NCBI GenBank assembly: GCA_964017185.1
Contig: OZ024883.1
Span: 992,001 to 1,056,000 of the forward strand
Source of the DNA: Rugalucina vietnamica
Lineage: Eukaryota > Mollusca > Bivalvia > Lucinida > Lucinidae
Direction: 5' to 3'
Length of the DNA: 64,000 nucleotides
In this document: in pieces, positions 11,901 through 22,135 of the stretch
How positions within the stretch are numbered: position 1 is the first letter of the stretch
Layout: each line of letters begins with the position of its first letter
Position numbers and translations under genes: made by a program
Notes under the pieces: model-generated
What the model was told of the DNA's origin: nothing
The model's database searches: none
The model's input: the letters and a program-made list of their open reading frames with translations, nothing else

Positions 11901-14900
11901 CAACAGCTCTGACACATTTTTACCTAAAATGCCCTCGAACAAATTTCAAATCAACATGCATCCTCGCTAATGTCATATGTTCCATTCTTTCATTTTGCCG
12001 AGACAACAAAGACCTCTATGTTTAAACACCAGTATTAGAGAAGCAAATTTTTCTCTCATTTTTGTACACTCTGGTTTGATGCAATGACTCCCTGGCAGAC
12101 AGAGTATATGTCTGACAGACTAGCACTTCTGCATGAAGAATAATTATTAAAGAAATCCCTAATTATTAAATGTAACGAACCTGCCTCATGCACATTCTGG
12201 TACTGATCTTTACAGGTCATATTCCGCTGGTGGAAGATCTTGCCACCAACCAGGGTAGATTCTAACACTCCTCCTTCAGAGATCAGAGACAGTTATGATG
12301 ACTTCTTACATGATGAAAGAATGCATAGTGAGTACCCTAGTTATGTTATCCTTAAAAATTTCTTTTACCATTAAAATAAAATTTTTGTTCTTCAAAAAGC
12401 AACATTTGAACAAGGTAGCAAAGCGTTAAGCAGTTTAATAAAGGTAGATTCATTGGAAACAGTGAACACATTCAAAAGAAAGAGTGTGCATCATATTGCA
12501 CTATTTGCATCATATTGCACTATTTCGGGCAATTAACCCTCATTAGTGACAAAGAAGACCACACAGTTTATGCACAGTTTATGCAGGAATGGGTTAGCAT
12601 TAGGGTCAGTTTCAATGATTTTGTTTGTTTGTATTGAGGTTAAACATCTCAGTCAACAGTTTTCAGTCATGTAGGGATGGAGGCACCGGGTTTGGGTTTT
12701 TAGCCGGTACTTTAAATGTGCCTTGCTCAAGGACACAATATGGTGCCGCCAGTGGATATCGAACCCAGGACCTAACGATTCGGAGTCCAATGTTCTACCA
12801 CTAAGCATCCACTCTCCCCTTAGTTTTACTGATGCCTGTGCACAAGCTATGAAAATTTCCTTGTAGGTGAGATCCAGCGACTCGCAGGAGATGGAATGTT
12901 GAAGTATTTAGAGCGACTTTGTTCAGGCCAGTTTGACTACCTCCCACGCTTGAATGATGAATTACTGACTAGAATCATACTATACCTAGATCTGGAAGAT
13001 ATAGCCAGACTGGCAACAGTCTCTAAACAATTCCGAACGGTGAGTATATAGGTCTATTTTTTCCTAAAATTCAAAGCCTCTTTAGGTTACATGACATATG
13101 TCAATGGATAGCTTAAATCTATATGAGAAGTATTAAAAAAACTTATGTATGGTATACTTAGACCAGATCTTTATGATCTGACAATTCAAGATATCTTTGT
13201 CCAATTTCCAAGATTTTAATCTCTTGAAATTTTTGATGAATCTAAAAGATACATTGATTGTTGGTTTCATAGCTTTAGGACATGATGTTCATGCTCATTT
13301 AATGTCCATTTGCAGGATTAACAGTACCAATGAAGTAGGGACAAAACATATACGATTAGAACTTAGTATGATTAATATTGTTTACTTTGTCATGAGTATA
13401 TTGTAATGTATTCCTATTGTAAATGGAATATGTGTAAATTGGAAACAATGTTGTAATATCACACAATCGTTGGGATTGGTGCTTTAAAGTAGATTGATTT
13501 GCTTGCTCAACAAAGCTAAAACTCTGGTCACACTGATACTTTAATTTTTGGCCACCAGCTGATGCACAAATAGCACAAACAGCTTTGAATATTTATATTT
13601 TTTAATCTAGATTTTATATAAGAAAATACTCTTTCGGACTAGTCAGTGCCTTTGTAGCTTGCAGCATTGATTGTACTATATTTCTATAATGAGAATGCAG
13701 CGTGTTACAGTTTAGAAGAGATAAAGAGATAAAGATAAAGATAAAGAAGCCTTATTTAACGTCGCGTTTTTAACAGACAACATTAGCTCATGAGCTATTA
13801 TGCGACATAACAAATATCCTTAACAGATACTTACCTGCCTTCTTGTATCTTCCTGGAACTACCCTTTTATTGCGAGCGTCAGCAAGGGAGCTACCAGTAC
13901 CATTTTTTACGCCTTTGGTATGGCGCGGCCGAGGATCGAACCTGCGACCTCCCGATCCCGAAGCGGACGCTCTACCACTTGAGCTATCGGGGCCGGTCTA
14001 CAGTGTTTACAGTGTACTGCTTTTTATTTTTACCTGTTGAATCATATAGACCATTTAGGGGATATATATCGCAAAAGTAACAAGACAGAATATTGAATGC
14101 CTATGTCCAACCTTACCCCAGGGCTTTGAAACAAGTACAAACTAACTTGGTCATTAAATAGATAATGTCTCTACATTTCAGTTGTGTAATGGAGACTTGC
14201 TGTGGGGTAAGATATACCACCATCATTGTGAAAACATCACCCAAGAATTGGAGGACCTAGCACAGACTGAGGGATGGAAGAGACTGTTCTTCACCAATAA
14301 GCTGCAGTTACAGGTACTAATTACTGTAATATATAGTTGATTTCATTCTGAGTTACCTTGAAATATGTCAAGGGCCTCTTAATAAAACTTTGTTGACTAA
14401 TGAAAACATTACACAGGAACTGAATGACCTAGCTCAGACTGAGGGATGGAAGAGACTCTTCTTTACCAATAAACTGCAGTTACAGGTATAGTTATTACTG
14501 TAATATATATAGTCGATTTCATTCTGAGTTTCCCTGAAATATGTTGAGAGCCTCTGAACAATTTTTGAATAAAACTTTGTTGACCAATCGAATTAGAAAC
14601 CAGAACTGGAGGACCTAGCTCAGACTGAGGGATGGAAGAGACTGTTCTTCACCAATAAAATGCAGTTACAGGTATAGTTATTACTGATACAATCCGAACA
14701 ATTTCTGAATGAAACTTTGTTGACCAATGAAAACATTACACAGGAACTGAATGACCTAGCCCAGACTGAGGGATGGAAGAGACTTTTCTTCACCAATAAG
14801 CTGCAGTTACAGGTACTAATTACCGTAATATATAGTCGATTTCATTCTGAGTTTCCCTGAAATATGTTGAGAGCCTCCGAACAATTTCTGAATAAAACTT

Positions 14901-15778
14901 TGTTGACCAATCAAATTAGCGACCAGAACTGGATGACCTAGCTCAGACTGAGGGATGGAAGAGACTGTTCTTCACCAACAAACTGCAGTTACAGGTATAC
15001 ATTTTTTTCAATAAATTGTAGATACAGCTAGAGTTATTTTCAGATCCTGTTAGCTCAAGTAGTAGAGGGTACTCTGCAGGATTAGAAGGTCGGGCTATGC
15101 CATAACAAAGGTGTTAAAATGGTACAAGTGGCTATTGTGCCTTTCACTCACCATCTTTTGGAAAGCTCTCCCACATACTGCAAAACTAGCCATACTTAGT
15201 TTACCAAAAATGTCCAATATTAATAGTTATGCACTCACTGGTCGACTGTATGGAAGACTAGCAGTCATGCTAAATAAATTATCATCATAAAGTATAAAAA
15301 ATAATATTGTTGTTGCTAGGTATAATTCTTCATCAAATAACTGCATGTCAGATGTAGTTTACCCTACACTGCAGCTCCAAATAGTTATTTGTTGATAATC
15401 TGCAGTTGCTGGTATATTTGCAGTGATTTGCAAATCCAGACATAGTTCTTAAATAGCAGCTGCAGATCTAGTTCATTACAAATAAAGGGCGGTTACAAGT
15501 ATCAGGGAACTGCTATCCCTGCAAGTACTGAGTAAGACCAATTCTTAGCTATAAACTAGTCACAGGCTTATATTTTAATACATGAAGTCTTTACCTGAGT
15601 AAACCAGCTTGAGATAACAAGCCTAACATAGGCTGTAATGTTGTGGATAATAGGTACTTTGAATGAGCATATGATTTTGATATTTTCTCTCCAGATGCAA
15701 CTGCGGCGTCAGAAGAGACACCAGGGAGAACAAGCATTTGTGACTGACAAGACAGATGATCTTGACCTTGAAGATTAA
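8755..15778 (+). CDS. FBXO36: F-box only protein 36-like, five coding exons
   Basis: Joining 8755-8922, 12216-12327, 12867-13039, 14182-14313 and 15695-15778 gives 669 bases (222 residues plus stop); every junction keeps phase and has a GT donor and AG acceptor. Family hallmarks in order: SPCKDFYHVYVTPKQ at the end of exon 1, VIFRWWKI opening exon 2, the F-box in exon 3 (FDYLPRLNDELLTRIILYL, then LEDIARLATVSKQF), DLLWGKIY in exon 4, and GWKRLFFTNKLQLQ at its end. F-box proteins link substrates to SKP1-CUL1 ubiquitin ligases; the substrates of FBXO36 are not established. The vertebrate protein is roughly 190 residues; the extra length is mainly a lysine-rich N-terminus. The start sits in AAAATGGCC, a good initiation context. 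The identification rests on recalled family sequence and colinear motifs. Confidence 0.88.
9125..10025. mobile_element. 901-bp inverted-repeat element in FBXO36 intron 1
   Basis: The left end (9125-9151) and right end (10001-10025) are inverted copies containing GGGGACATGGTTTCGCAC, with one mismatch. A second, inner inverted pair of the same motif lies at 9331-9350 and 9981-9999. The interior has only short frames with no recognisable transposase, so it looks like a non-autonomous DNA element. The bases just outside are CT on the left and AA on the right; no clear target duplication. Confidence 0.65.
10026..11447. other. FBXO36 intron 1, no gene
   Basis: AT-rich intron. The stretch 10087-10165 holds CT-rich and TTTA-rich simple sequence flanked by CTCTCTCT and GAGAGAGA, which could pair into a hairpin. 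I see no coding or RNA gene. Confidence 0.5.
11448..11745 (+). pseudogene. Decayed 3' fragment of a CR1/jockey-like element
   Basis: Translation in shifting frames gives LKWESLSKRR, then ILLHTK, then an AFQLPSAS-like block and DEMSDDCGSKFAS. This matches the C-terminal part of the elements at 5400-5711 and 20135-20450. It has several frameshifts and stops, so it is the oldest member of this subfamily in the window. Confidence 0.75.
12216..12327 (+). CDS. FBXO36: FBXO36 exon 2
   Basis: Follows acceptor TTTACAG and begins VIFRWWKI, the most diagnostic FBXO36 motif. It ends in phase 1 at a strong GTGAGT donor. Confidence 0.88.
12621..12830 (-). mobile_element. tRNA-derived SINE in FBXO36 intron 2
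   Basis: On the minus strand, a tRNA-like head has a box A region (TTAGTGGTAGAAC) and a box B (GGGTTCGATATCC), followed by the CCTTGAGCAAGGCAC block common in marine-animal SINEs. The same family, same orientation, is at 22791-22991. Confidence 0.78.
12867..13039 (+). CDS. FBXO36: FBXO36 exon 3 (F-box)
   Basis: Carries the F-box helices (LNDELLTRIILYLDLEDIAR and the VSKQF segment) that would contact SKP1. The acceptor is TTGTAG; the donor GTGAGT is in phase 0. Confidence 0.9.
13718..13994 (-). mobile_element. Second type of tRNA-derived SINE, in FBXO36 intron 3
   Basis: The minus-strand head starts GGCCCCGATAGCTCAAGTGG and has a box B (GGTTCGATCCT). The anticodon-loop region reads TTCGGGA, resembling tRNA-Pro, but the anticodon and acceptor stems pair poorly, so it is not a functional tRNA. 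The other end has ATAAAG repeats (about 13720-13746), the simple tail of the SINE. Its body differs from the SINE at 12621. Confidence 0.75.
14182..14313 (+). CDS. FBXO36: FBXO36 exon 4
   Basis: 44 codons, from LCNGDLLWGKIY to FFTNKLQLQ. The last 69 bases are the source, or closest relative, of four downstream copies. Confidence 0.9.
14417..14994 (+). repeat. Tandem array of four partial copies of FBXO36 exon 4
   Basis: Four 69-base copies at 14417-14485, 14603-14671, 14744-14812 and 14926-14994 repeat the last 23 codons of exon 4. All stay open in the original frame, with only conservative changes (for example ELNDLAQ or ELDDLAQ for ELEDLAQ), and all keep the GT donor. Copies 1 and 3 are preceded by ACACAG, an AG acceptor in the correct phase; copies 2 and 4 have CCAGAA, where the AG lies one base too late. 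The spacing of 141-186 bases shows flanking intron was duplicated too. They may be silent duplicates or usable alternative exons. Confidence 0.85.
14995..15694. other. FBXO36 last intron
   Basis: No gene. A weak echo of the exon-4 end (AATAAAGGGCGGTTACA near 15480) may be a further decayed copy. Confidence 0.4.
15695..15778 (+). CDS. FBXO36: FBXO36 exon 5 and stop
   Basis: Acceptor TCTCCAG, then MQLRRQKRHQGEQ, matching the basic C-terminal tail of the family, then an acidic end (DDLDLED) and TAA. Confidence 0.87.
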   Translation: MQLRRQKRHQGEQAFVTDKTDDLDLED

Positions 15779-17098
15779 TGTTGCCATGGAAACAGTGGAC
15801 ACTCTAAATGACTGTAATGGATAGTATTAGCAGGAGATGCAACATAGTTTTGCTGTTGGATTGACTTCCTTATTTAGAAAAGATTTGCATTTTGCTAAGA
15901 AAGAAATTATCTGAGGTTGAAAAAAATCTAAACATAAGTCAAATATAGGAACTCAAAGAAATGTGTTTTTGCTTAAAACCAAAGAAAAATTTGATAAAGC
16001 TTGATTATGTCGCAACTTTTTGCTAAATGACCTTTGCTGGGTGTATTTGATAGTGATATTTTGGAGATTGGCTTTTCTCAGCCATGTTACATGATGAAAA
16101 CGCTTCAGTGCAATGAGTCAGAGACATTGCTGTAATCACTTTCAGTGCACAGAAAATAGCTGACTGGGCTTTTTCTGTAGAATTTCAGCATCTGAATTTG
16201 CAGCAGCAAATGTAAATAATGTAGATCTGGCCAGTCAGCAGGGTGATATGAATACATTTGCAATATAAGACTGATTGCAAAGATTTTAGAAAATTGATAT
16301 GAATACATTTGCAATATAAGACTGATTGCAAAGATCTAAAAAATGTGATGTTAATATGGTACTCTAATCACACATGCCATGCTTTCCTAGTTATGAGGAT
16401 ATTTACTAGGCAAAGTAGATAGACAACTTCCAAAGTATCACCGTTAAATAGCATACTTGATTGAAGTGAGGATATTTTGGTGCAAAACAAAATGCCAACG
16501 ATACAGATGCCTTATAAATCTATTTATTGTGATAGTAATGTTTGTGATAGTTTTGACTGTACAGTGTGAATATCTTGCTTGTTTCCATGTAATTGTGTAA
16601 CCACATGTAAACATATTCAAAGTACATGTACATGTAAGCATATACTGTAAATTATTATGTGAGCCCCATATGAGAAATCAGCTCTAAGCTTCTAAAACAA
16701 CAAAATAAGCCAAATAAGTCTTATCAGTAGAGATCAGTAATGGCAACGAGAGATTTTGGATGTATATAACAAATTATTGTTTTAAGTTGTAAAGCTTTCA
16801 GCTGGGTTCTCAAGATGAGTATGGTATACTGAATAAAACATTCCATAAGTGATGATGAAACGAATCTTGATCTTCCAAAGTTTAAGTTTTTCATTCCAAA
16901 GTGATTCTATATTTAATTTGGTTTATATTAAATAATCTCGCCCATAAGGTACAACTTACGAAGCCAAAATTGTTTTGAAATTGTAAGCAAACATAAGAAA
17001 CATAAGCACACCTCACATGGTATCTGTTACTTCAAAGTGAGACTACCATAGCAAGTAATTTACTAGAATAATGGGTATGGTTACAATTAGCTTTTCAA
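15779..17098 (+). other. FBXO36 3' untranslated and downstream region
   Basis: AT-rich, no coding. Contains a direct duplication of about 50 bases (near 16245-16292 and 16293-16340, unit containing GAATACATTTGCAATATAAG). I cannot fix the polyadenylation site: AATAAA occurs near 16831, and AATAAA-like sites recur downstream. Confidence 0.5.
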
Positions 17099-17380
17099 GA
17101 CATTACGAAAACTTGCCCATGCAATATACAGAGATTTTTTTCACCTGTAAAAATTGAAAATTTCATCAGAAAAATTTTGATATTTTTCTTATTTTTGCTC
17201 AAAACATAGATTGTGGGTACACGTTAGAACTGCCTCGCCGAGGCGGTGCTAACGAGTACCCACAATTTATGTTTTGGAGCAAAAATAAGAAAAATAGGTA
17301 TACCCCTGTATACCCCAGTTTTGCTATATAAAAGTGGGGTTCAAGGGGGTATACATTACACGGACATGTTTTCATGATGA
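17099..17380. mobile_element. PAL MITE copy A
   Basis: Ends are imperfect inverted repeats (CATTACGAAAACTTGCCCAT left; CGGACATGTTTTCATGATG right). The centre (about 17183-17294) is a long near-perfect palindrome around GAACTGCCTCGCCGAGGCGG, with arms including GATTGTGGGTAC and GTACCCACAATTT. No coding. Confidence 0.8.
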
Positions 17381-18442
17381 TACAAGATAAAATGCTCAAA
17401 CATTTTTCTATTTTAAAGGGTATTTATTGTGAATGCTCAGTAGACATGGTTTAGGCATAGAGAACGTTTTCAACAGTATTGAAGCAAATCTGATTTAAAT
17501 AGTTAAATTGATTGTTTAGGTTTTTAGAAATGGGTAGTTTGCCTTTCAAGCATGTTTTGTTGAAATCATTGTTTGTTGTCTTCATTAAACATACAAACAC
17601 ACTTTTAAAATATTTTTCATTTTGAAAGTATCATTTTAAGAAGTAAAAAATAAGTCTCCATTCCATAGTATTACTTTTTGTCTATTATTTCAGTCTGATG
17701 TATTTGAAAAAGAAAGTTTTTCATTGAAACTTGTTGCCATATTTTAGATTGTAATAAACACATTTTCCTCCTTCATTCAACTTTGATTTGAAAAGCTTTA
17801 TTCGCAGATATGATATGCCAAAGACCCTTGTCATGCATTTTAATGTATTTTAATAAAATACAGATACATGTATATAAGGTCTGGACTTTACCTGATTTGC
17901 TTGGGTAACTAGAACAGAGTTAACAAGCCTACGCCCCTTGTGCTTACACCATATTTAATACAAATTTAGAATAAAGATACACCATCAAATGTCTATGTAA
18001 AATATAAACATTAAATTTGATCTGTGTGAAGAATTGCACAAACATATAACCACTTGTTTTATGTTCAGTCACACATGTTTTAGTTTGTAAACTTTCTATT
18101 CATATAACTGTGATTGTTATTTTCATCTCAAGATATTCTGAATCTTCGTTTACTTTAAGAATTCTGTAAAATCATTTTTTTGTTTTAAAGATTTTCAGGA
18201 AATGAATATTTATTTTGTACCAAAGAAAATATTTCCGTCCATAGTTTGTTTGTTTCTTTTTTTTTATTATTTCATATTGTAACACCATTTTTTCGTATAC
18301 TTATTGAACATGAGTAACACTGGTTCATAGAATGTTTAACAGTATTGTAAAACCATTCCAAAGACTTTAATCCATCCTTTTGGAAAAAAAATGACAAAGT
18401 TAAACAAAGTTTGTATTGAAGCTCAAATTTCACCAGTATCAA
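17381..18442. other. AT-rich intergenic sequence
   Basis: Nothing recognised on either strand apart from short A/T runs. Confidence 0.5.
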
Positions 18443-18680
18443 GTCATTACAAATCCTTGCCCATGCAAGCAATATACAGAGATTTTTTTCAGCTGTAAAA
18501 CTTGAAAATTTCATTAGTAAAATTTTGATATTTTAATATTCTTGCTCAAAACATTGATTGTGGGTACACGTTAGAACTGCCTCGTTGAGAAAAATAGGTA
18601 TCCCCCTGTTAACCCCAGCATTACTATATGAAGGTGGGGTTTAAGGGGGCAATTATTTCATGGACATATTTTTCTGATGT
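18443..18680. mobile_element. PAL MITE copy B, core half deleted
   Basis: Same ends and left core arm as copy A, but the right arm of the central palindrome is missing after TGCCTCGTTGAG. This is a typical deletion at a hairpin. Confidence 0.72.
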
Positions 18681-18898
18681 TTTTGTGCCTAATGTCTGAT
18701 AATGTTTTCAAAAATATCTTGTTATAGCAAGAACTGATTAAATATCTTTACAGTGCCTTTATTTTTCTTTTAATATGAACAGTTTGCTAGTTCTATTTAT
18801 ATGCATATTATGTTATAAAGGACCAACTCAAGTACCAAAGAATAATTCATAGTTTATTTCAAATATATGATTAACATGTTGATGATTGAGGATGGTTA

Positions 18899-19186
18899 CA
18901 TCAGGAAAACATGTCCGTGAAATGTATATGCCCTTAAACCCCACTCTTATTATAGAAAAACCGAGTTTTGCAGGGATTTATCTAATTTTCATATTTTGAT
19001 CCAAAACATAGATTGTGGGTACTCATTAGAACCACCTCAGTGAGTGAGGCAGTTCTAACATGTACCCTCAATCTATGTTTTTGAGCAAAAATAAGAAAAA
19101 ATAGGTTTACACCCGCTTACTTCAGATTTGCTGTATAAAAGTGGGGTTCAAGGGGGTATACATTACACTGACATGTTTTCGTGATA
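18899..19186. mobile_element. PAL MITE copy C with two like ends
   Basis: Both halves carry the GTATAC/CCCCT-type outer arm next to the ACATGTCCGTG end, whereas other copies have one such arm and one CAGAGATTTTT arm. The core palindrome is present with small insertions. Confidence 0.72.
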
Positions 19187-19477
19187 ACCGGGCCAAAGTG
19201 TTGAAAAGTATCAAGACAAATTTTCATGCTGTATACTTCTTGTGATTGAAAACTTTATCTGTATCTCTTTTGTTCATTCATTTCTATCATTAGAATTTAT
19301 TTTTAGATTTAGAAGTGATATATTGACTGTAGCTTTAACATTAAATGAGTAACAATATCATACTTTGTGTCTCTACATTTTTGTTCCTACTAATTTCTTG
19401 AACCTATTGTCAAATGAATGAAGTATATGAGTGGATTTAGTGGCAATGACAGCTGTGCTTTTGACACAGGTTAAAAA

Positions 19478-19583
19478 GTAGATCAGCTGGCTAACTCACT
19501 CCGCTCCACTTCGGTACCTCGTTCCACTTCCACTGACATAGAGAGGTCTAACGGAATACAGATGGAAACATTCCGTCTAGTTA
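19478..19583 (+). repeat. Dispersed repeat shared with 59020-59135
   Basis: Contains GATCAGCTGGCTAAC and GAGAGGTCTAACGGAATAC, both found in the same order at 59020-59135. It lies directly before an LDR copy. Confidence 0.65.
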
Positions 19584-20054
19584 AAAAGGTACAATTAGGC
19601 AAAGAAAAGGCACAATTAGAAAAAGATTCCCACTCCAAAAACCGAGGTGGGAAAAACTAAATTAACAATCAGATACTTATACCATGAAAACATATCGTAA
19701 GCCGAATGAGCAGCTATTTCCCAATAGGTGGCTACTCAGTTTATTAAAACTTAACTAAAAATATGAAAGCATACATAAGGCGCAAACAGCACACAAAAAT
19801 TTAAACACCAAGACATAAAACAAAAAGAACCACCACAGAAGTATCGACTTGGAAAGATCAGTAACACACAGTTACTGGCGGGCTTAAATCGATTTTACAT
19901 GGCCATAACCTCGCCCTCAGCTTCTGCAGTGGTTCATAACATTTAGCTAGTTCTTCGGTCCTCGTCGTGAATCTCTAACTAGTCAATGAATCATCAAGAA
20001 GGAACAAATAAATCATGATTAACATCCCGATGAATCAAAAACGAGGACTCACAG
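19580..20054 (+). mobile_element. LDR repeat copy 1, left part (interrupted)
   Basis: Member of a dispersed repeat of about 0.7 kb. Diagnostic blocks: GGTACAATTAGGCAAAG, CATATCGTAAGCCGAATGAG, CAGCTTCTGCAGTGGTTCAT and ATGAATCAAAAACGAGGACT. It stops at ACTCACAGAT, where a retrotransposon is inserted, and continues at about 21078. No coding capacity seen. Confidence 0.75.
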
Positions 20055-21078
20055 ATCTGAATCTGAATCTGAATAGTTTACTGGTGACACGCCAAATGAC
20101 ATTATTTCACCAGGGGGTTCGGATAGGGGAGAAACTAGTCCCTTGAACGCACGAGTGTAGCGAACTTGGACACACAGTCATCAGACATTTCAGCAGAGGA
20201 GATAAGTGAATCAGGGAGGTCATTCCAGTCCCTGATAGTCTGTGGAAAGAAACTACTTTTGTACGCTTCTTTGCTAGCTGAAGGTATCTGAAAAGCCAAA
20301 GAGTGTTGATTTCTACAACGCCTATTCTTTGGGATAAGGTCATCTGTGGGTATTCTGGCTTTACCCTTTAGACCTTTGTATAGCAATATAAGTCTACTAT
20401 CCTTCCTCCTTTTCTTAAGAGATTCCCATTTCAGTTGACCTAAAATGCCAGTCATGCTCCCAGTTTCAAAAACATAATTTCCGGTCACAAACCTTGCCGC
20501 ACGATTTTGTACCTTTTCCAGTTCTTCCTGGAGGCCATGAGTGTGAGGGTCCCAAACTGAGCTTCCATATTCCAAGACCGGCCGCACCAGTCCTTTATAA
20601 GCTGCTTCTTTCACATCTGGGGGACAAGAATACAAATTTCTCCTTAAGAATCCAAGAGTTCTGTTAGCCTTTGTACAGACATTGGAAATATGAGTATTCC
20701 ATTTCAAATCATTTGTGATAGTTACACCCAGGTATTTGATGTTTTCAACGTTTTCCAGTACAGTGCCCTCAAGGGTGTAGTTAGCCTGTATCTTACTAGA
20801 CCGTTTATTTGTCAGCTGCATCATGTTGCATTTGATGGGTTGAAATCTCATTCCCCATTTCCTAGCCCAACTGCCTAAACGATCAATGTCTCTCTGAAGT
20901 TTCAATGTATCCTCTTCATTCTTGATTTCACGATAGCAAACACAATCATCAGCAAAGAGTCTTATTTCAGACTCAATGTCTGCCGAGATGTCATTTATAT
21001 ACAAGGAAAACAGCAAGGGGCCGAGAACGGTGCCCTGAGGGACACCTGACACAACTGGTGCCCAATCCGATTGATTAA
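20055..21078 (-). pseudogene. 5'-truncated CR1/jockey-like retrotransposon nested in an LDR copy
   Basis: A 305-codon frame (21052 to 20135, minus strand) begins in the middle of the reverse transcriptase at SGVPQGTVLGP, keeps FADD at its residues 33-36, and continues to the C-terminal end (SSAEMSDDCVSKFATLVRSRD) without interruption. A few codons upstream, to about 21078, still match (SDWAPVV). The 3' tail is ATTCAG repeats at 20055-20076. The catalytic core before the FADD motif and the whole endonuclease are missing, so it cannot act alone. It is closely related to 2930-5711. Confidence 0.9.
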
Positions 21079-21180
21079 GCTGCCCGACGATGGAGATCCC
21101 TGAGCGCCGAATAACTTACTAACTCCGGAGCAAAAGAAAAATACCAGTTGAACCCCGGTGGGCAGCTAAGCAACATTGTC
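21079..21180 (+). mobile_element. LDR repeat copy 1, right part
   Basis: Begins TAAGCTGCCCGACGATGGAG and continues through ACTCCGGAGCAAAAG to an ACCCCGGTGGGC block, resuming the repeat interrupted at 20054. Confidence 0.72.
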
Positions 21181-21355
21181 CATAACAAATATAAAATGTA
21201 CACACAATAATAACTGAACATTTCCAAAACTGCAAACTGAAACGAAGTTCAGAAAGAGAATGTTCAACAGTAAATTATTGTCCCGTATGACCCGGCGCTC
21301 TTGGCCTACAATACACGCACGATCCATTGGTTTTGTCAATTTTTGTGTCGAACCT

Positions 21356-21637
21356 ACATCAGGAAAACAAGTCCGTGCAATATATACCCCCTTAAACCCC
21401 AATTTTATATAATATAACTGGGGTTCGCAGGGGCATACTTATTTTTTCTTATTTTTGCTCCAAAACATAGATTGTGGGTACTCGTTAGAACCGCCTCGGT
21501 GAGTCGGTTCTAACGTGTACCCACAATCTATGTTTTGAGCAAAAATAAGAAAAATATCCAAAATTTGCTACTGATTTTTTTATTTTTTACAACTTAAAAA
21601 AATCTCTGTATATTGCATGGACTTGTTTTCGTAATGT
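21356..21637. mobile_element. PAL MITE copy D
   Basis: Opposite orientation to copy A. The core palindrome around AACCGCCTCGGTGAGTCGG has a complete pair of arms (about 21450-21555). Confidence 0.8.
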
Positions 21638-21677
21638 TTGTGTCAAACCTACAACTAAAAATACATACATAAATAAA

Positions 21678-22135
21678 AAGGTACCAGTAGGCAAAGATCA
21701 GGAAAAGGCGCAATCAGAAAAAGATTCCCACTCCAAAAAACCAATGTGGGAAAAAACCAAACTAACAATCAGGTACTTATACCATGAAAACATTTCGTAA
21801 GCCGAATGAGCAGCTATTTTCCCAATAGGTGGCCACTCAGTTACCTTAACTAAAAATATGAAAACATACATAAGGCGCCAACAGCACAAAAATATTTTAA
21901 ACACCAAGACATAAAACAAAAAGAACCACCACAGAAGTATCGAATTGGAACGATCAGTAACGGGTTTTAATCGATTTTAAATGGCCATAACCTCACCCTC
22001 AGCTTCTGCAGTGGTTCATAACATTTAGTTAGTTCTTCGGTCCTCGTGGTTAATCTCTAACTAGTCAATGAATCATCAAGAACAAACAAATAAATCATGA
22101 TAAAGATCCTGATGAATCAAAAACCAGGACTCCGA
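21678..22135 (+). mobile_element. LDR repeat copy 2
   Basis: Same block order as copy 1 (GTACCAGTAGGCAAAG to CAAAAACCAGGACTC), ending before the CTGCCCGACGATGG module. Confidence 0.72.

Noticed and set aside
13910-13994. Functional tRNA gene
   Set aside because: Box A and B are good, but anticodon and acceptor stems have several mismatches and a SINE body with simple tail follows.
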